Part shown: in pieces, positions 1 through 37,009 of the stretch
Layout: each line of letters starts with the position of its first letter
Numbering within the stretch: position 1 is the stretch's first letter
NCBI GenBank assembly: GCA_965153355.1
Contig: OZ231128.1
Span: 49,352,001-49,416,000 of the forward strand
Reading direction: 5' to 3'
Length of the DNA stretch: 64,000 bases
From: Flaccisagitta enflata
Taxonomy: Eukaryota; Chaetognatha; Sagittoidea; Aphragmophora
Made by a program: the position numbers and the translations under genes
The notes under the pieces: model-generated
Databases searched by the model: none
What the model was told of the DNA's origin: nothing
What the model saw: the letters and a program-made list of their open reading frames with translations, nothing else

Positions 1-385
1 GAAAAAAAAACGGACACGATTATTTTCTGAGTGGAATATTTCTTCTCTTTTTTTGAAAAAAAAATTAAAAAGAAATTTTGAAATGGAATCGAAGGTTTGA
101 CTATCGTTTTTCACCAAACATCGAGTTCCTCTCAGATTCAAACTGAAATCAGACACTTGAGCCTAAAACGAATGATTTGCATGCTTAGGTGTATTTGCAG
201 AGGACAACTGTCACAACTGAAAACCACTACACAACCGCGTCAAATCACAACTAGTCTCTCATTGTTTCTCTGTCTTGTTTTTCTCTCTATCTCTGTCTCT
301 CTTTCTCTGTCTGTTTCTGTCTCTCTTAGTCTCTGTCTCTGTCTCTGTCTCTGTCTCTGTCTCTGTCTGTCTCTGTCTCTGTCTG

Positions 386-457
<72 letters not shown>

Positions 458-570
458 CCTTTAAGAGATAGTCACTAACACAACAGATAACTTTTTTTTT
501 ACTTTTTTATGACATGATATTCGTCAAGTGTGACAATTCACATGACGTTCAATTCCATTTACGAGAGTTT
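1..570. repeat. Pyrimidine-rich simple repeat (TCTCTG)n/(CT)n
   Basis: The stretch is A/T-rich at its start. From about 250 to 455 it becomes compound CTCTGT and CT repeats on the + strand. Open frames here encode only Leu/Ser/Val/Cys strings from the repeat and are not genes. Confidence 0.9.
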
Positions 571-599
571 AATGAAATACAAAATGATTAGCCAATGAG

Positions 600-1312
<713 letters not shown>

Positions 1313-2086
1313 TAACAGGGTGTGCAAAATTATCCGCAATGGGCACTTGATTTTTTTAAAAACCCTAGAAAGACAATGATTTTTATAAAACATGAGTGGC
1401 AGCTATGAAGAAATACGTTTTTTAAGATTCAAAACCAAAATTCTTAAAGAAGTAAAAAGTCAGAAATAAAATTTTCAGGTCAATTTTACTTTAATGAATG
1501 ATATTATATTCGTTAAAGAAATGACAGTAGCAAACCACAACACATCAAAATCTGCCTAAGACTATAAACTAGCAATTTAATCCTCTACATTTTCCAACTT
1601 TGTGTAAATTGCAAGGCGATGCACAACTTCGTTTTGTGTCTCGCCATTCAAGCATTTAAAAAGAAATTTTCTATTACGTGAGTGAAAGATTTATTAAAAA
1701 AAACTGAAATTCTGTTGTTAGTTTTTCTTGCACCTTAGGGGTAGTTTATTTGCTTTGCTGAGCTCCATTCATGTTGATGTAACTTACCTCCCTCAGCATA
1801 TTATGTGCCAAGCTAAGAAAATCATAAAGGAGAAGTCACAAATACAAACATCTATGATTTTGTAACCTATTTTTTCTATGAAATAAAATCCTGTCAAAAT
1901 CAAAATCTCTGCTTTAAGTCATTTGACTCCCATAGTGACAAGGTATACAGAAAAGATTTACAATCAATTCTTACTTTAAGTATGAATAACTAGGGTACTC
2001 TGGTCCAAATTTCACAGTGTTGTGTCATTTTTAAGTATAGTTTTCTTTCCATGAAGCAATTGCGGATAATTTTGCACACCCTGTAA
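1313..2086. mobile_element. 768-bp MITE with 25-bp perfect TIRs, TAA target duplication
   Basis: The element runs 1316-2083. Its ends are perfect inverted repeats beginning CAGGGTGTGCAAAATTATCC and continuing five more bases (1316-1340 and 2059-2083). A 3-bp TAA flanks each side (1313-1315, 2084-2086). A 3-bp TWA duplication is typical of PIF/Harbinger transposons, so I infer a non-autonomous Harbinger-like element. The interior is A/T-rich with no transposase frame. Confidence 0.75.
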
Positions 2087-2660
2087 TTTATCTTCCCATT
2101 ATGCTTACCTCCAATATCTTTCAATTCTAGACGAGATCTGCCATACATAACTTCTATCCATTTCACTGAGATTGACAAAAGAGGATGGGTGATTTCTGCT
2201 TAATCCTCAAAAATTGGGAACAGCAACTCCCTCTGAAATTTCTTGTAAATGTTCATGTTGTGTCTGGTAGATGCAGCAAAACATCGTGAAGGACAAGTAT
2301 CTTGTAAAAGTTGTATATTCGCATAGATAGAACCATTTCTTCACTAAAATCTCTCAAGAACTCGCTTTCTATCATGGCTCGTTGATCCATTTTGATCTCA
2401 TGCGACATTGTTTCATGTTTTGTTTATGCTCTTGTCCTTTGTATCTTGTTACGCTTGATGTTTGACCTGTAAGACCTGTTTGACCTGTAAGACTCTTGGA
2501 ACCCTTTTTTTCACCTTTTTAATGACTCCAGTTTCGAAGGTTTTTCAACTTTTGTCTTCTAGGATGAAGTGGTTTGAATAATGAGTCGTTAAACATCGGG
2601 ATCATGCAAAGTCATGACTCGAGAGAATGCAACATTTGCAATTTAACACGATGTGCGTCA
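2087..2660. other. Intergenic stretch, no gene seen
   Basis: No frame or repeat of note. A short direct repeat (tgacctgtaagac) occurs near 2463-2492. Confidence 0.55.
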
Positions 2661-2833
2661 TACAGTTGAAACCCGCTCCAACGGACCCGCTATTAACGGA
2701 ATTCCACGTTTTACAGACAAAATCATTTGTTCTTTCAACTGGTATTTTTTTATTTCTTTCATTAGCCATAACAAAATTGCGCCAGATAAGATTAGCTAAT
2801 CCCTAAAATCCATTAAAGTAGGATTTAACTGTA
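2661..2833. mobile_element. 169-bp pogo/Tigger-like MITE
   Basis: TA dinucleotides at 2661-2662 and 2832-2833 flank an element whose ends are diverged inverted repeats starting CAGTTGAAACCC and CAGTTAAATCCT. Differences between the ends are mostly transitions. The TA target and CAGTTGAA start resemble pogo/Tigger MITEs of the Tc1/mariner superfamily. No coding capacity. Confidence 0.6.
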
Positions 2834-3245
2834 TATGTTTTCAGAATTTTTTTTTTCTGTAAATCTATCCGATATCTATCAGGTCAATAAATTGCCAGTC
2901 TGTCCCTTGCTCATCTATATTTCACTAACACACTATATTGCTAATCACACTGATTTGTACATCGCGCGATTGCCGATAACATCTGCGTGACCGCGACGGC
3001 GCTCTTCCCTCAACCAATTGTCGTTTTGTCCATAAAAATTTAAGTCATCAAACATCCCGCCTCTACCGGTCATTTCCAGTGACGGAGAATATAGTCTTTT
3101 GTTTTACTTTCAATCGTGTTGCATGGAAACGGGAAAATAATAACTATCAATTAGTGTCTTAAGTTTACCATCTTCACTAATCAAGAAAGCAAACTCATTA
3201 GCGTAAAATAAAAAGTTGAATATCCCGATTTTCTTCTTTTTTACT

Positions 3246-3410
3246 TTTTAGTTGCGGACAGGCAACTCTATGAGAGGCTTTGTCCGTCCGTCCGTCCGTC
3301 CATTGGTCCGTCCGTCCGTCTGTCCGTTGGTCCGTGGTGATCGATATGGAAAGTGTGAAAACACGCATTTCCGCCCCTGCCCACCCGTCCGCAACTGGTA
3401 TTGGTATTGT
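3246..3410 (-). mobile_element. Hairpin-ended microsatellite element, family A (GTTGC variant)
   Basis: Read on the + strand it starts with TTTTTA and a hairpin GTTGC-ggacag-GCAAC (3251-3266). A (GTCC)n core and GCCCCTGCCCACCC follow. It ends with GTCCGCAAC (3387-3395), the exact reverse complement of the first nine hairpin bases (3251-3259). The arm differs from the GTCGC of other copies by C to T, and all three pairing segments have changed to match. Confidence 0.75.
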
Positions 3411-3419
3411 TTTTTTTTC

Positions 3420-3628
3420 CATAGTCGCGTGCCACGCGATTCTACCCCCGCTTTGTCGGTTCGTTGGTCGTTCTGTTGCTCCCCTTCTTAATTTTTGTTT
3501 TACTTTTTCAGCTTCTATGAGCTTTTTAAGTCCACTGCCCCTGACCAATACCCAAGTGACCTTATCTATCACTGCCCCTCCCCACCAGCGAGCAACTGGG
3601 GGAGCCGTGTATCCGGCTTTGTTTGGTT
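3420..3628 (-). mobile_element. Hairpin-ended microsatellite element, family A
   Basis: A second copy lies directly behind the preceding one in the same orientation. It has the hairpin GTCGCGTGCCACGCGA, a degenerate GTTGGTCGTTC core, ACTGCCCCT blocks and the terminal block GCCGTGTATCCGGCTTTGT. Confidence 0.7.
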
Positions 3629-3965
3629 AGAATAAGAATAATTACTAGGCGCTCCGCTCATTACTGTTGTTTGATAAAAACATCGCTAACATTGTCTACC
3701 ATTTTTATTCTAGGAGGTAAAGTATAAATGAAGACATGACATTGGAAAGATACGGCTGCACTTAGACACAAAACCAAATTATTGCTCGCATTTACTAGCT
3801 TGGCAGAAAAAGAAAAGTAGAATTTTCCGGTGTATTTACCAACCGTCCGCGTCTGCGCGTCCAAGTGTCCAGCCCACTAGCCAACCAGTCGCCCAAGGGC
3901 AATATGTGGTCAGCGAAACCCGTTGCCACGCTTTGCATGGTTGTGCATATGTGTGAGGGGTAGCA

Positions 3966-4614
3966 GGGCAGGAGCCCCGAAAGGGACGAAGTCCCGTAGA
4001 ACACAGGGGGACTTTCGTTCATCCGGCCTAATATGTTGATGAGATGCTATAATCAGCCGATTGAGTATGAAGGCTTTTCTAAGGCTAACCTGAGGCTCAG
4101 GAGGCCAAGTTTGAGGCCATCAGGTGTGACAGGCCGGATTTGAGATCTGACAGGCTAGATTTGAGGCCTGAGAGGCCATATTTGAGAGGCTGGATTTGAG
4201 GCTTGAGAGGCTAGATCTAAGACCTGAGAGGGCTAATTTGAGGCCTGAGAGGGCTAATTTGAGGCCTGCAAGGCCAGGTGTGAGGCCTGACAGACCAGAT
4301 TTGAGGCCTGAGAGGCCAGATGAGGCCTGAGAGGCCGGATTTGAGAGGCTGGAGTTGAGGCTTGAGAGGCCAGATTTGAGGCCTGACAGGCAAGATTACA
4401 AGCCTGAGAGGCCGGATTTGAGGCTTGTGAGGCCTGATTTGAGGCCTGAGAGGCCTGATGGGGGGGGGGACAGATGAACGAACAAACAAACGAACAGACG
4501 AATGAACGAAAGTCCCCCTGTGTTCTACAGGACTTCGTCCCCTTTGGGGCCGTTGCCCAAAAGTCCCCCTGTGTTCTACAGGACTTCGTCCCTTTCGGAG
4601 CCGCTGCCCAAAAA
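3966..4614. mobile_element. Fold-back element with aggcctgagaggc repeat interior
   Basis: The left arm (3966-4022) and right arm (4501-4557) are near-perfect inverted copies. They contain GAACACAGGGGGAC and its complement plus GGGACGAAGTCC. The right arm is repeated once more in tandem (4559-4614). Between the arms lie some 20 degenerate copies of gaggcctgagaggccagattt. Related elements occur at 6.4, 8.4, 45.1 and 56.5 kb. Confidence 0.7.
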
Positions 4615-4619
4615 CCGCA

Positions 4620-5160
4620 TTCGCATGAAACTGTGCCGGTACCTCATTAAAGCACAAAGAAACGCATCAAGTCATCCAAGAATGAATCCCCTACAGATCC
4701 CCTGCAGATGCACCTAAATGTTCCAGATGCAGATGCTCTGCCGCATGAAAAGACACACAACTAAACTGTTGACGATTAACTTCATCTCTGCTGTCAGCAT
4801 ACGGTTTAATCCCACACCAACGAATTTCTAGGGACCAACAAATATCATTTGTTATTAATAGAATGCTGTTAGGGCCATTTTAACAACTAAAACAAAATAG
4901 GTGGAAGGGACAAAGAATCAGCATCTTATACCTATAGGCAGAATTCGGTTCAAAGTGGGTCCGTTGCAGCGGGATTTAACCGTGCCATTTATTTTCTACT
5001 CATCAATTTGCTTATTCCCAAAATTGAAGCGAGTGGTTTCAGATGACGTCACCTTCCCCAAATATCATTTCGTGCAATCATGTGTCATCTCGTGCCGTTT
5101 TATCAAAAGACCCTTATCTCGATCTCGCCTTTCTTTGTTCGCGAAACGAGTTACTTGAAG
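4620..5160. other. Intergenic stretch, no gene seen
   Basis: The sequence includes the single end of a pogo-like repeat near 4955-4980 (ccgttgcagcgggatttaac). No convincing coding region. Confidence 0.5.
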
Positions 5161-5165
5161 GTACA

Positions 5166-5404
5166 ACGATGCGGGCGTGTTTCTAGTGACGACCAAAAAC
5201 GCGTTTGTTCCCATTGAACGCGTCTACAGCGTGAACACATATTCAAGAAATTCAACCGTCCCAGGAGAGAGTCAGCAAAGTGAGTGAGCAAGCCCATGAA
5301 CAGAGCGAGCAAGTGAGCAGAGTGAGCGGTGCGAGCGAACGAACGTAGCGAACGACCAAGTGGCCCGTTCAAAACGCGGTTGTCTGTGACTAGAAACGCC
5401 CCCT
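5166..5404. mobile_element. MITE with GGGCG-TTTCTAGT inverted ends
   Basis: The ends gggcgtgtttctagtgac and, inverted, ggggcgtttctagtcaca enclose a 200-bp body with short GTGAGCGAGC-type tandem motifs. Two relatives lie at 49.25-49.53 and 49.71-49.98 kb. I could not define a target-site duplication. Confidence 0.6.
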
Positions 5405-5553
5405 AATGGTCTGAAGCATTGTGTAAGGAGGTGATTCAATCATACCCTATATTCGGCTGGGGTTTTAGGGCCACGGACCAGACAAGCCTTCTACTGAGTC
5501 TCTTAGCGCGCGACCAAAAAATAATTATCATCATTTTCGTGCCTCTACAAACA

Positions 5554-5782
5554 ACAAGGCCGGGTACACGGCTACCCTAGTTGCGTCCGGGAGGGCAGGA
5601 GCAGTGCTGGAGAAGGTCACTCGGGCATATGGGAAGGAGCCGCATGCTCAAAAAGCTCAAAAATGGCAAAAAAGTAAAAAGGGGACCGACTGACCAACCG
5701 AACAACCAACCGACTGACCGACCGACCGACCAACTGACCGACATAGCGGGGTGTAGAGTCGCTTAGCACGCGACCAAAAATT
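5554..5782 (+). mobile_element. Hairpin-ended microsatellite element, family A
   Basis: The start is ACAAGGCCGGGTACACGGCTAC. A (GACC)n core follows, and the end is GTGTAGAGTCGCTTAGCACGCGACCAAAAA. The two termini are the family hallmark. Confidence 0.75.
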
Positions 5783-5859
5783 GTCTGTTCTTTGGAATGG
5801 GGGTTTTGATCGGCTCAGATAAGCCGCATGCGGCTTCTAGTATCAATAAGATTTCGATC

Positions 5860-6300
5860 TTCATCTTCTTTAGAGTCAAAATCGATGGCATTATCATTGC
5901 CATCTTCGTCATCCTCCTTCGTCGTCATTGTCATCCTCGTCTTCGTCCTCGACTTATGCCATTACCACCTCCTTCGTCGTCATTGTCGTCAACGTCATTT
6001 CAATCGTCGTCATCGACGTGGTCACCCTCCTCATCGTCGTTATCGTCAGTAATTCTTCCCCTTTTTTTCGCACCTGTTGGCGATTTGAAAATCTTTGAGG
6101 GGGGACAAAGAGAGGGAGGAAATTCTAATTCATGCAAAAGACTTTTTCCGTTTCCAACCTCATTTTCCAATTCCATTTTCTCTGGTCGACACACGAAGAA
6201 GAAGGGAGACACTTTTTTCGTTATTTTTTCTTTTTTTTTTACCACTTTCATTTCTTTTTTTTCCCCTTTGCTTCCATTTCCTTCTTTTTTAGATTCTTCC
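5860..6300. repeat. Cryptic (TCG/TCA)n and pyrimidine-rich tract
   Basis: Degenerate TCG, TCA and CCT triplets on the + strand give Ser-rich or His/Arg-rich frames in different registers. A T/C-rich tail follows from about 6220. I regard all frames here as repeat artefacts. Confidence 0.65.
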
Positions 6301-6382
6301 ATTTCCTCTTTTCACTTCATTCAATCCTTTCTCTTTCTTCCTTTGCTCTCTTCTCCTCACTGCTTCTATTTCCTCCTTTTTG

Positions 6383-6865
6383 GGCAGCGGCCCCAAAGGG
6401 CCGATGTCCTGTAGAAAACAGGGGGGAATTTCGACCATCCTTCCGTCCGTCCGTTCCCCCCCCCCCCCCGTTGACCATCAAGGCCTCAAATTAGCCCTCC
6501 CAGGCCTCAATTTAGCCCTTGAGGCCTCAAATCAGCTCTCTTGGGTTCAAATCAGCCCCCATGCCTCAAATCTGCCCTCCAGACCTCAAATCTGCCCTCC
6601 AGACCTTCAATCAGCCCTCCAAGCATGAAACCAGCCCTCCAAACCTTGATTACAAATATGCCTTCCGTGGCCTAAATTAGCCATCTAGAGCCCCCTCAGG
6701 ACAGACGGAAGGACGGACGTCTCGAAATTCACCCCTGTGTTCTACAGGACATTGGTCCTTTGGGGCCGCTGCCCTGCTCTCACTCCACTTCTTCACTGGA
6801 ACACTCCCAGCAGGGCATGGGGTACCGCTGACCATGTGCGATCCTTGAATGACTAGTTGCTTTCT
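6383..6865. mobile_element. Fold-back element with aggcctcaaat interior and GCTGACCAT tail
   Basis: The left arm from 6383 (gggcagcggccccaaagggc, then ctgtagaaaacagggggg) is inverted at 6705-6776. The loop is made of tcaaatcagccctccaggcc-type repeats and a GTCC/C run. A conserved tail outside the arm ends in GGGGTACCGCTGACCATG. The same tail follows the arm at 45.25 kb and, in shorter form, at 8.8 and 57.5 kb. Confidence 0.7.
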
Positions 6866-7005
6866 TTTCTCCTTTTAGTCATAGACTCGAAACACTATGA
6901 GAGGCAATGTCCAATGTCCAGCCATCGGTCCGTCGGTTTGTATGTTGGTTAATTAAGCCAAAACATTTTTCGCTATTGCATGTGTATTGTAACAGGTGTT
7001 CAAAA

Positions 7006-7206
7006 AAACAAGGCCGGATACACGGCTACCCCAGTCGCGTGCGGGTGGGCAGGGGCCATATTTGAGGCCAGTGGAGCATTTGGGCAGGAGCGAAATAGCC
7101 AAAAACCCCATAAACGCCGAAAAAGTAAAGTGTGACGGATGGACGGACCGACGGACCGACGGACCGACAAAGCGGGGTGTAGAGTCGCGTAGCACGCGAC
7201 TAAAAA
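7006..7206 (+). mobile_element. Hairpin-ended microsatellite element, family A (complete)
   Basis: The start is ACAAGGCCGGATACACGGCT, with the sub-terminal arm GTCGCGTGC at 7034-7042. A GAC-rich (GGACGGACC)n core and GCGGGGTGTAGA follow, then the hairpin GTCGCGT-agc-ACGCGAC (7184-7200) and TAAAAA. This is a good type copy of the family. It forms an inverted pair with the copy at 7.35-7.55 kb. Confidence 0.85.
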
Positions 7207-7342
7207 TTGTGTCCGTAACGAGAGAAGCTAGAGTGTCTAGATCTTTGTTCTTACAGTATAAATTTAAAAGATTTCTGCAGTAGCTTGTGTTTAAGTGTCC
7301 CTTTGCAAAGCTTAAAGAGGAGATTTTAATAGGGAAACAGCG

Positions 7343-7548
7343 TTTTTAGTCGCGTGCTACGCGACTCTACACCCCGCTTTGTCCGTCCGTCCGTCCGTCG
7401 GTCCGTCCGTCCGTCCGTCACACTTTACTTTTTTGCGGTTTTTGGGATTTTTGGCTTCACTGCTCCTGCCCAAATGATCTGGGGACCTCAATTACGGCCC
7501 CTGCCCACCCGCACGCGACTGGGGTAGCCGTGTATCCGGCCTTGTTCC
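7343..7548 (-). mobile_element. Hairpin-ended microsatellite element, family A (complete)
   Basis: The hairpin arm GTCGCGTGC (7349-7357) is followed by its partner ACGCGAC, a (GTCC)n core and CACACTTTACTTTTTT. The distal GCACGCGAC (7511-7519) and terminal GTGTATCCGGCCTTGTT complete it. All family features are intact. Confidence 0.85.
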
Positions 7549-7967
7549 ACTGGTTTTTGCTGAAAGTTTGATTTTGGATTGTTTTTTACTTTGATTTACT
7601 TGAAAATTTTTATTGAAAAAACAAAAAAACATACACCAAAATGTCAAACAGATTGACCTCTATCAAATGGTACCTTGTTTGCGTGTATACTTACTCCTTA
7701 GTCCTTACTGTGCGTATTCAACAGAAAACCTCTACAATTTTTATTCAAACACCTGATATTGTGTGTAGAAGTGGGGTTTTACGCCCCTGCCTACCCGTCC
7801 GCGACGATATTGTAACCCCGCGTTACTTGTTTCTTCTTTCATTTACTTTTCTTTACTTCTTCTCTTTTTTCTTATTACTTTTTACATTTCTGCCTTTTTT
7901 TTTCTTTATTTTTTCCCTTGTTTTCTTTTTGTTCTAGGTGCAATGTCTTGGGCACTATATATTAAAA

Positions 7968-8097
7968 CGTTTTTAGTCGCGGACACCAGACTCAACACCT
8001 TGCCGTGTCGGTCCGTCGGTCGATCCGTCACAATCTGGAATTGCAAGCGGGGTTTGCATTACTGCCCCTGGCCCCTGCCCAACTGTCCACGACTGCT
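7968..8097 (-). mobile_element. Family A element, truncated
   Basis: It keeps TTTTTAGTCGCGGACACCAGACTC, a short GTCGGTCC core and GCCCCTGCCCAACTGTCCACGAC. The terminal CCGGCCTTGT block is missing. Confidence 0.6.
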
Positions 8098-8423
8098 TTT
8101 CAACTCCAATTTCAACAAATTCAACAACAGTCACTAACTAAGAGAACGTTTGAGAATAACATCTACAGTTCCAGCAACAACTTTACTATGTAAAGCATAA
8201 ATTAATCGACAAAAAACGACTTGGGTTGTTCATCAATATAGGATTCATAAGCAAATTTCTTGAATATGTCAAATATTTGTTTTCACTTCAATGGGCTTCA
8301 ACAGGTATCTGAGTAGTTTTCTAAATATCTTAACACAAATGTTTAGTATGAATGCATGATTACTCTCTCCAACCTCAAGGTGTCTGAAGACTATCCCTTA
8401 ACAAATGCTTCGTCCTCCTTTTT

Positions 8424-8827
8424 GGGCATCGGCCCTGAAGGGGTTGATGACCTATGCTTTCACACAAAGGTGGCATTTTCTCCTTCTCCTCCTTCTCCTT
8501 CTTTGTACCCCCCCCCCATATCTCAGCCTTAAGGTCCTTATCCCTGTCTTGAGGCCCAAATCCCTACCTTGGAGCCCAAATCCCATCTTAAGGCCAAAAT
8601 CCCACTTTGAGGCCCAAATCCCAGCCTTGAGGGATTTGGGCCTCAAGACTGGGATTTGTGCCTCGAGGCTGGGATATAGGCCGATGCTCAGATATGGGCC
8701 CCTGAGAAAATCCCCATGTGAAAGCATAGGTCATTGACCCCTGTGGGGCCGCTGCCTTGCTCCCTCCCTCAACCTCAGTCTACTTAAGCAGGGCACAGGT
8801 ACCGCTGACCATCTAACGCTTTTGCGC
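8424..8827. mobile_element. Fold-back element with aggcccaaatccc interior
   Basis: The arms gggcatcggccctgaagggg...gatgacctatgctttcac (from 8424) and gtgaaagcataggtcattga...ggggccgctgcc (to about 8755) are inverted copies. The interior is repeats of ggcccaaatccc that themselves invert at about 8630. A tail ending GGTACCGCTGACCATC and aacgcttttgcg follows. The sister element at 56.5 kb has the same tail. Confidence 0.7.
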
Positions 8828-9129
8828 CTATTGCTTCTTTTGCATAACTCGGGGAATTAAAATCATTAAGTCAACCATGAAAGTTTAACAGGTGTCAAAC
8901 ATTGTTTTTACAACCAAAAAGTTATGTTAGATGAAAAATCTCTAACCTCTCCTAAAAGAGACTTGATTACCAGGTAAAAGTGAATGTTTTTGCTGGAACT
9001 GAAACTGGGGCATTGATTTTGTTATCTTGTCATTTCTTAACAACTGAAGCAAGGAGAATACGGTTTGCGGCATTTGGACATACTAATTCATGAATCAAAG
9101 TAGTTTGAGAGTCTCAGTATTTTCGTCAA

Positions 9130-9314
9130 GATCATTTTTAATCGCGAACTCGTGACTCTATCAGAGGCTTTTTCCGTCCGTTGGTCTGTTGGTCCATTGG
9201 TCCATTGCTTCGTTGGTCAGTTGGTCCATGATGATCGAGTTGGAAAGTGAGAAAATACACAACTCCGCCCCTGCCCACCCCTCCGCGACTTGTCGTGTAT
9301 CTGGCCTTGTCTCT
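9130..9314 (-). mobile_element. Family A element (A2 subtype), diverged
   Basis: It has TTTTTAATCGCGAACTCGTGAC, a short GTTGGTCC core, the GTGATCGAGTTGGAAAGTGA block typical of this subtype, CCGCGACTTG and TATCTGGCCTTGT. It ends 110 bp upstream of the kinase gene's first recognised exon. Confidence 0.65.
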
Positions 9315-9424
9315 TTAGTACAGTTATTGTTCTAACTTCTAACCCTTCAATCTATTCGCACTCAAGATGGTTATTGCAATACAATAAACATGCATATGTT
9401 TTATCCATTATCTTTACCTAACAG

Positions 9425-34370
<24,946 letters not shown>

Positions 34371-34995
34371 AGCAAGGGGGATAACGGCTTCCGTTTCGGG
34401 TCTCCCGTTCCGGTTGCCATAAGGAAAACAAACTTATTCCAGTTAGACTCGTTTTGACACATACCGTGTCCTGAGCAGACTCATTTTGACGGATACCGTG
34501 TCCTGATTACTTTTTTTCTCGAACTCGAAGATCTATTACCTTGACTCGTCTATGTAGCTTGTTTTATCTTTTTTTCGTGTTTCTTAACGCATACTGACAG
34601 TCATACGCTCTTGAACGTAAGAATAACGTTGCTATTGATGTGTCTTCTGGTTCTTAAATGAATGGAGATGTCTCTTGAGTAAACATAACAGCATGGACAA
34701 CTCTATGCAAATTAGCATAATCGGTTTTGTTCATCAACGCTTTTCTATTGTAACTAAACCATCCAAATGAGCAAAAACGAAAGAAAACGCAATTGAATAT
34801 TGGATTAATCGATATGATGAGAATCTTCATCATTTTATTCCATTTTGAAGAAGATTTCCTCTGTACGCAGCGGAATTCTATAGCTCCAAAAGGCGATAGC
34901 TTTGACCGACGTGACATGTTAGATTTATCGAGTAGGTTCCTGTAGAGAAAACAACAAAACAGATTCTTAAACAATTCATGACAGCCCCTAATCAC

Positions 34996-35040
<45 letters not shown>

Positions 35041-35303
35041 TGCGTCTCTGCATTCAGGCTACTCATGATGGACTCTGCTTCAATGCCACAAAATCGTCGG
35101 AGAAGCGGGCAATCAACGGCGGGAATGATGGAGGAGGATCAGTACAAAAACGTGCGCAAAAATGAGCATGAAAACAGGCACGAAAATGATAGACAACAAT
35201 GACAATCTAAATGAGGAAGCGAATTCCGCTTCTTCGATGATTTTGTGGCATCGAAGTTAGGTCTGTCATAAATCTTTTCGCGAGGCTTCAATGCCGAGAT
35301 GTG

Positions 35304-35359
<56 letters not shown>

Positions 35360-35885
35360 TTACATTGTCTCACCTAGTCGCCGACTTGACAAATCACCAA
35401 TATACGCCAGAGCATTGCATTTTGGCGCAGAGCAATGAAACGCGTTATTCTTACAAGCAATTCCTTTTCACCAGACGACATATCCACTCTGAAAGTACCA
35501 AAATGTGTGTGTTGTGTGTGTGTGTGTGTGTGGGTGTGTGTGCGCGCATGTTAGGGGAGCAAAATGCTCAGGGACATCCAGGCCAATTTCAAGCCCGACA
35601 GCAACTAACAGACCAATCTCTGTTTTGCCTCTTTAAGTACGAGCATTAATCCCATCTAAGTAATTTCCTTCCTTCTTGCTTTTGTTTTTATACTTTCTCT
35701 TTCCCCTGCTCTTCCCTTTTTTTGCTTCATAATTTCTATTCACATCGAAGCTCGACAGGTAGGTCGGGGGGGGGGGGGGGAACGGCCATTCGGGAATGTC
35801 CTGGATGTCCCATGTCCGACGCCGATGTGTGTGTATGTGTATGTGTTCATTTTAGTTTTCGTGTGTGTTTGCGTGTGTGCGTGAG

Positions 35886-35946
<61 letters not shown>

Positions 35947-36007
35947 CAGTTTCAAATTTCAGGGGCACCAATCTTTCAAAGGCAATGAAAGGCTTTCACG
36001 ACGTTAT

Positions 36008-36049
36008 TTTTAGTCGCGGACACGCGACTCTACTCCGTGTTGGTCGGTC

Positions 36050-36060
<11 letters not shown>
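36008..36060 (-). mobile_element. Family A element end, swallowed by a CT repeat
   Basis: TTTTTAGTCGCGGACACGCGACTCTAC (hairpin 36013-36028) and GGTCGGTCGGG are followed by CTCTCTCGGTCTC repeats instead of the usual body. The same remnant is at 53466-53520 in the duplicate. Confidence 0.65.
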
Positions 36061-36395
<335 letters not shown>

Positions 36396-36607
36396 TCTCG
36401 TACAAAGCAACATGCTCACTTTTAACTCCGCCACTCCCCCTGTGATCTTATGTTGCGAATTTGCGGCTAAAGATCAGCACGACAATCAAAATGCAGTGTT
36501 TTTTATAAGAGGATCTGCAAAGCAATGGCTTAAGAAGACAGATTGGACCTGTGGTGGACCTTCGGACATCGAAATAAACTTTGCGGTGACGCCGTTGATG
36601 AAAACAG

Positions 36608-36763
36608 GTTGGGACTGAAGCTGAGAGAGCATCGTCAGATGCTGAAGGCGCTGTTGATCTTGGACTGGATACTTTTGATGCCTCGCTGGAGGGTTCTTGC
36701 GATGTTGCAGAAATTGTAACTGACGTTGGGCTCGGTGAGTCACGGCTGAGGGAGGCAATCTAA
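36608..36763 (+). other. Weak candidate terminal exon, 51 codons
   Basis: After an acceptor-like gaaaacag the frame reads VGTEAERASSDAEGAVDL and on to ESRLREAI, then TAA overlapping AATAAA (36762-36767). It is acidic and lacks a partner exon that I could find. It is copied at 54059-54214. It could be chance. Confidence 0.18.
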
Positions 36764-36833
36764 TAAAAATCAGTTTATTTTAGTTGGACGTGTCACTCTG
36801 TCTATGGGTCATTTTGGTTTATTTAGGTTTTCC

Positions 36834-36964
36834 TTTTTAGGTGCGACAAAGCACCTCTATAACTGGCTGTGTCCGTCGGTTGGTTGGTCTGTCGGTTGGT
36901 AGGTCTGTAACGCATTCGTTCGACGATCCACACGTCGCACCTATTGGCCTACTTGGCCTTGTTC
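36834..36964 (-). mobile_element. Hairpin-ended element, family C
   Basis: TTTTTAGGTGCgacaaaGCACCTCTATAA opens it (arm AGGTGCGAC 36839-36847). A GTCGGTTGGTTGG core follows. The distal GTCGCACCT (36934-36942) is the exact inverse of the arm, then ATTGGCCTACTTGGCCTTGTT. It has the same architecture as family A with a different hairpin. Confidence 0.7.
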
Positions 36965-37009
36965 TTCTTCTTTCTCTTTCTTTCTTTCTGTCTTTCTGTC
37001 TTTCTTTAT

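Noticed and set aside
36486-36758. 90-codon minus-strand frame, duplicated at 53937-54209
   Set aside because: It matches no family known to me. The duplication carries it passively, and a + strand frame overlaps it. I keep only the + strand exon as a very weak candidate.
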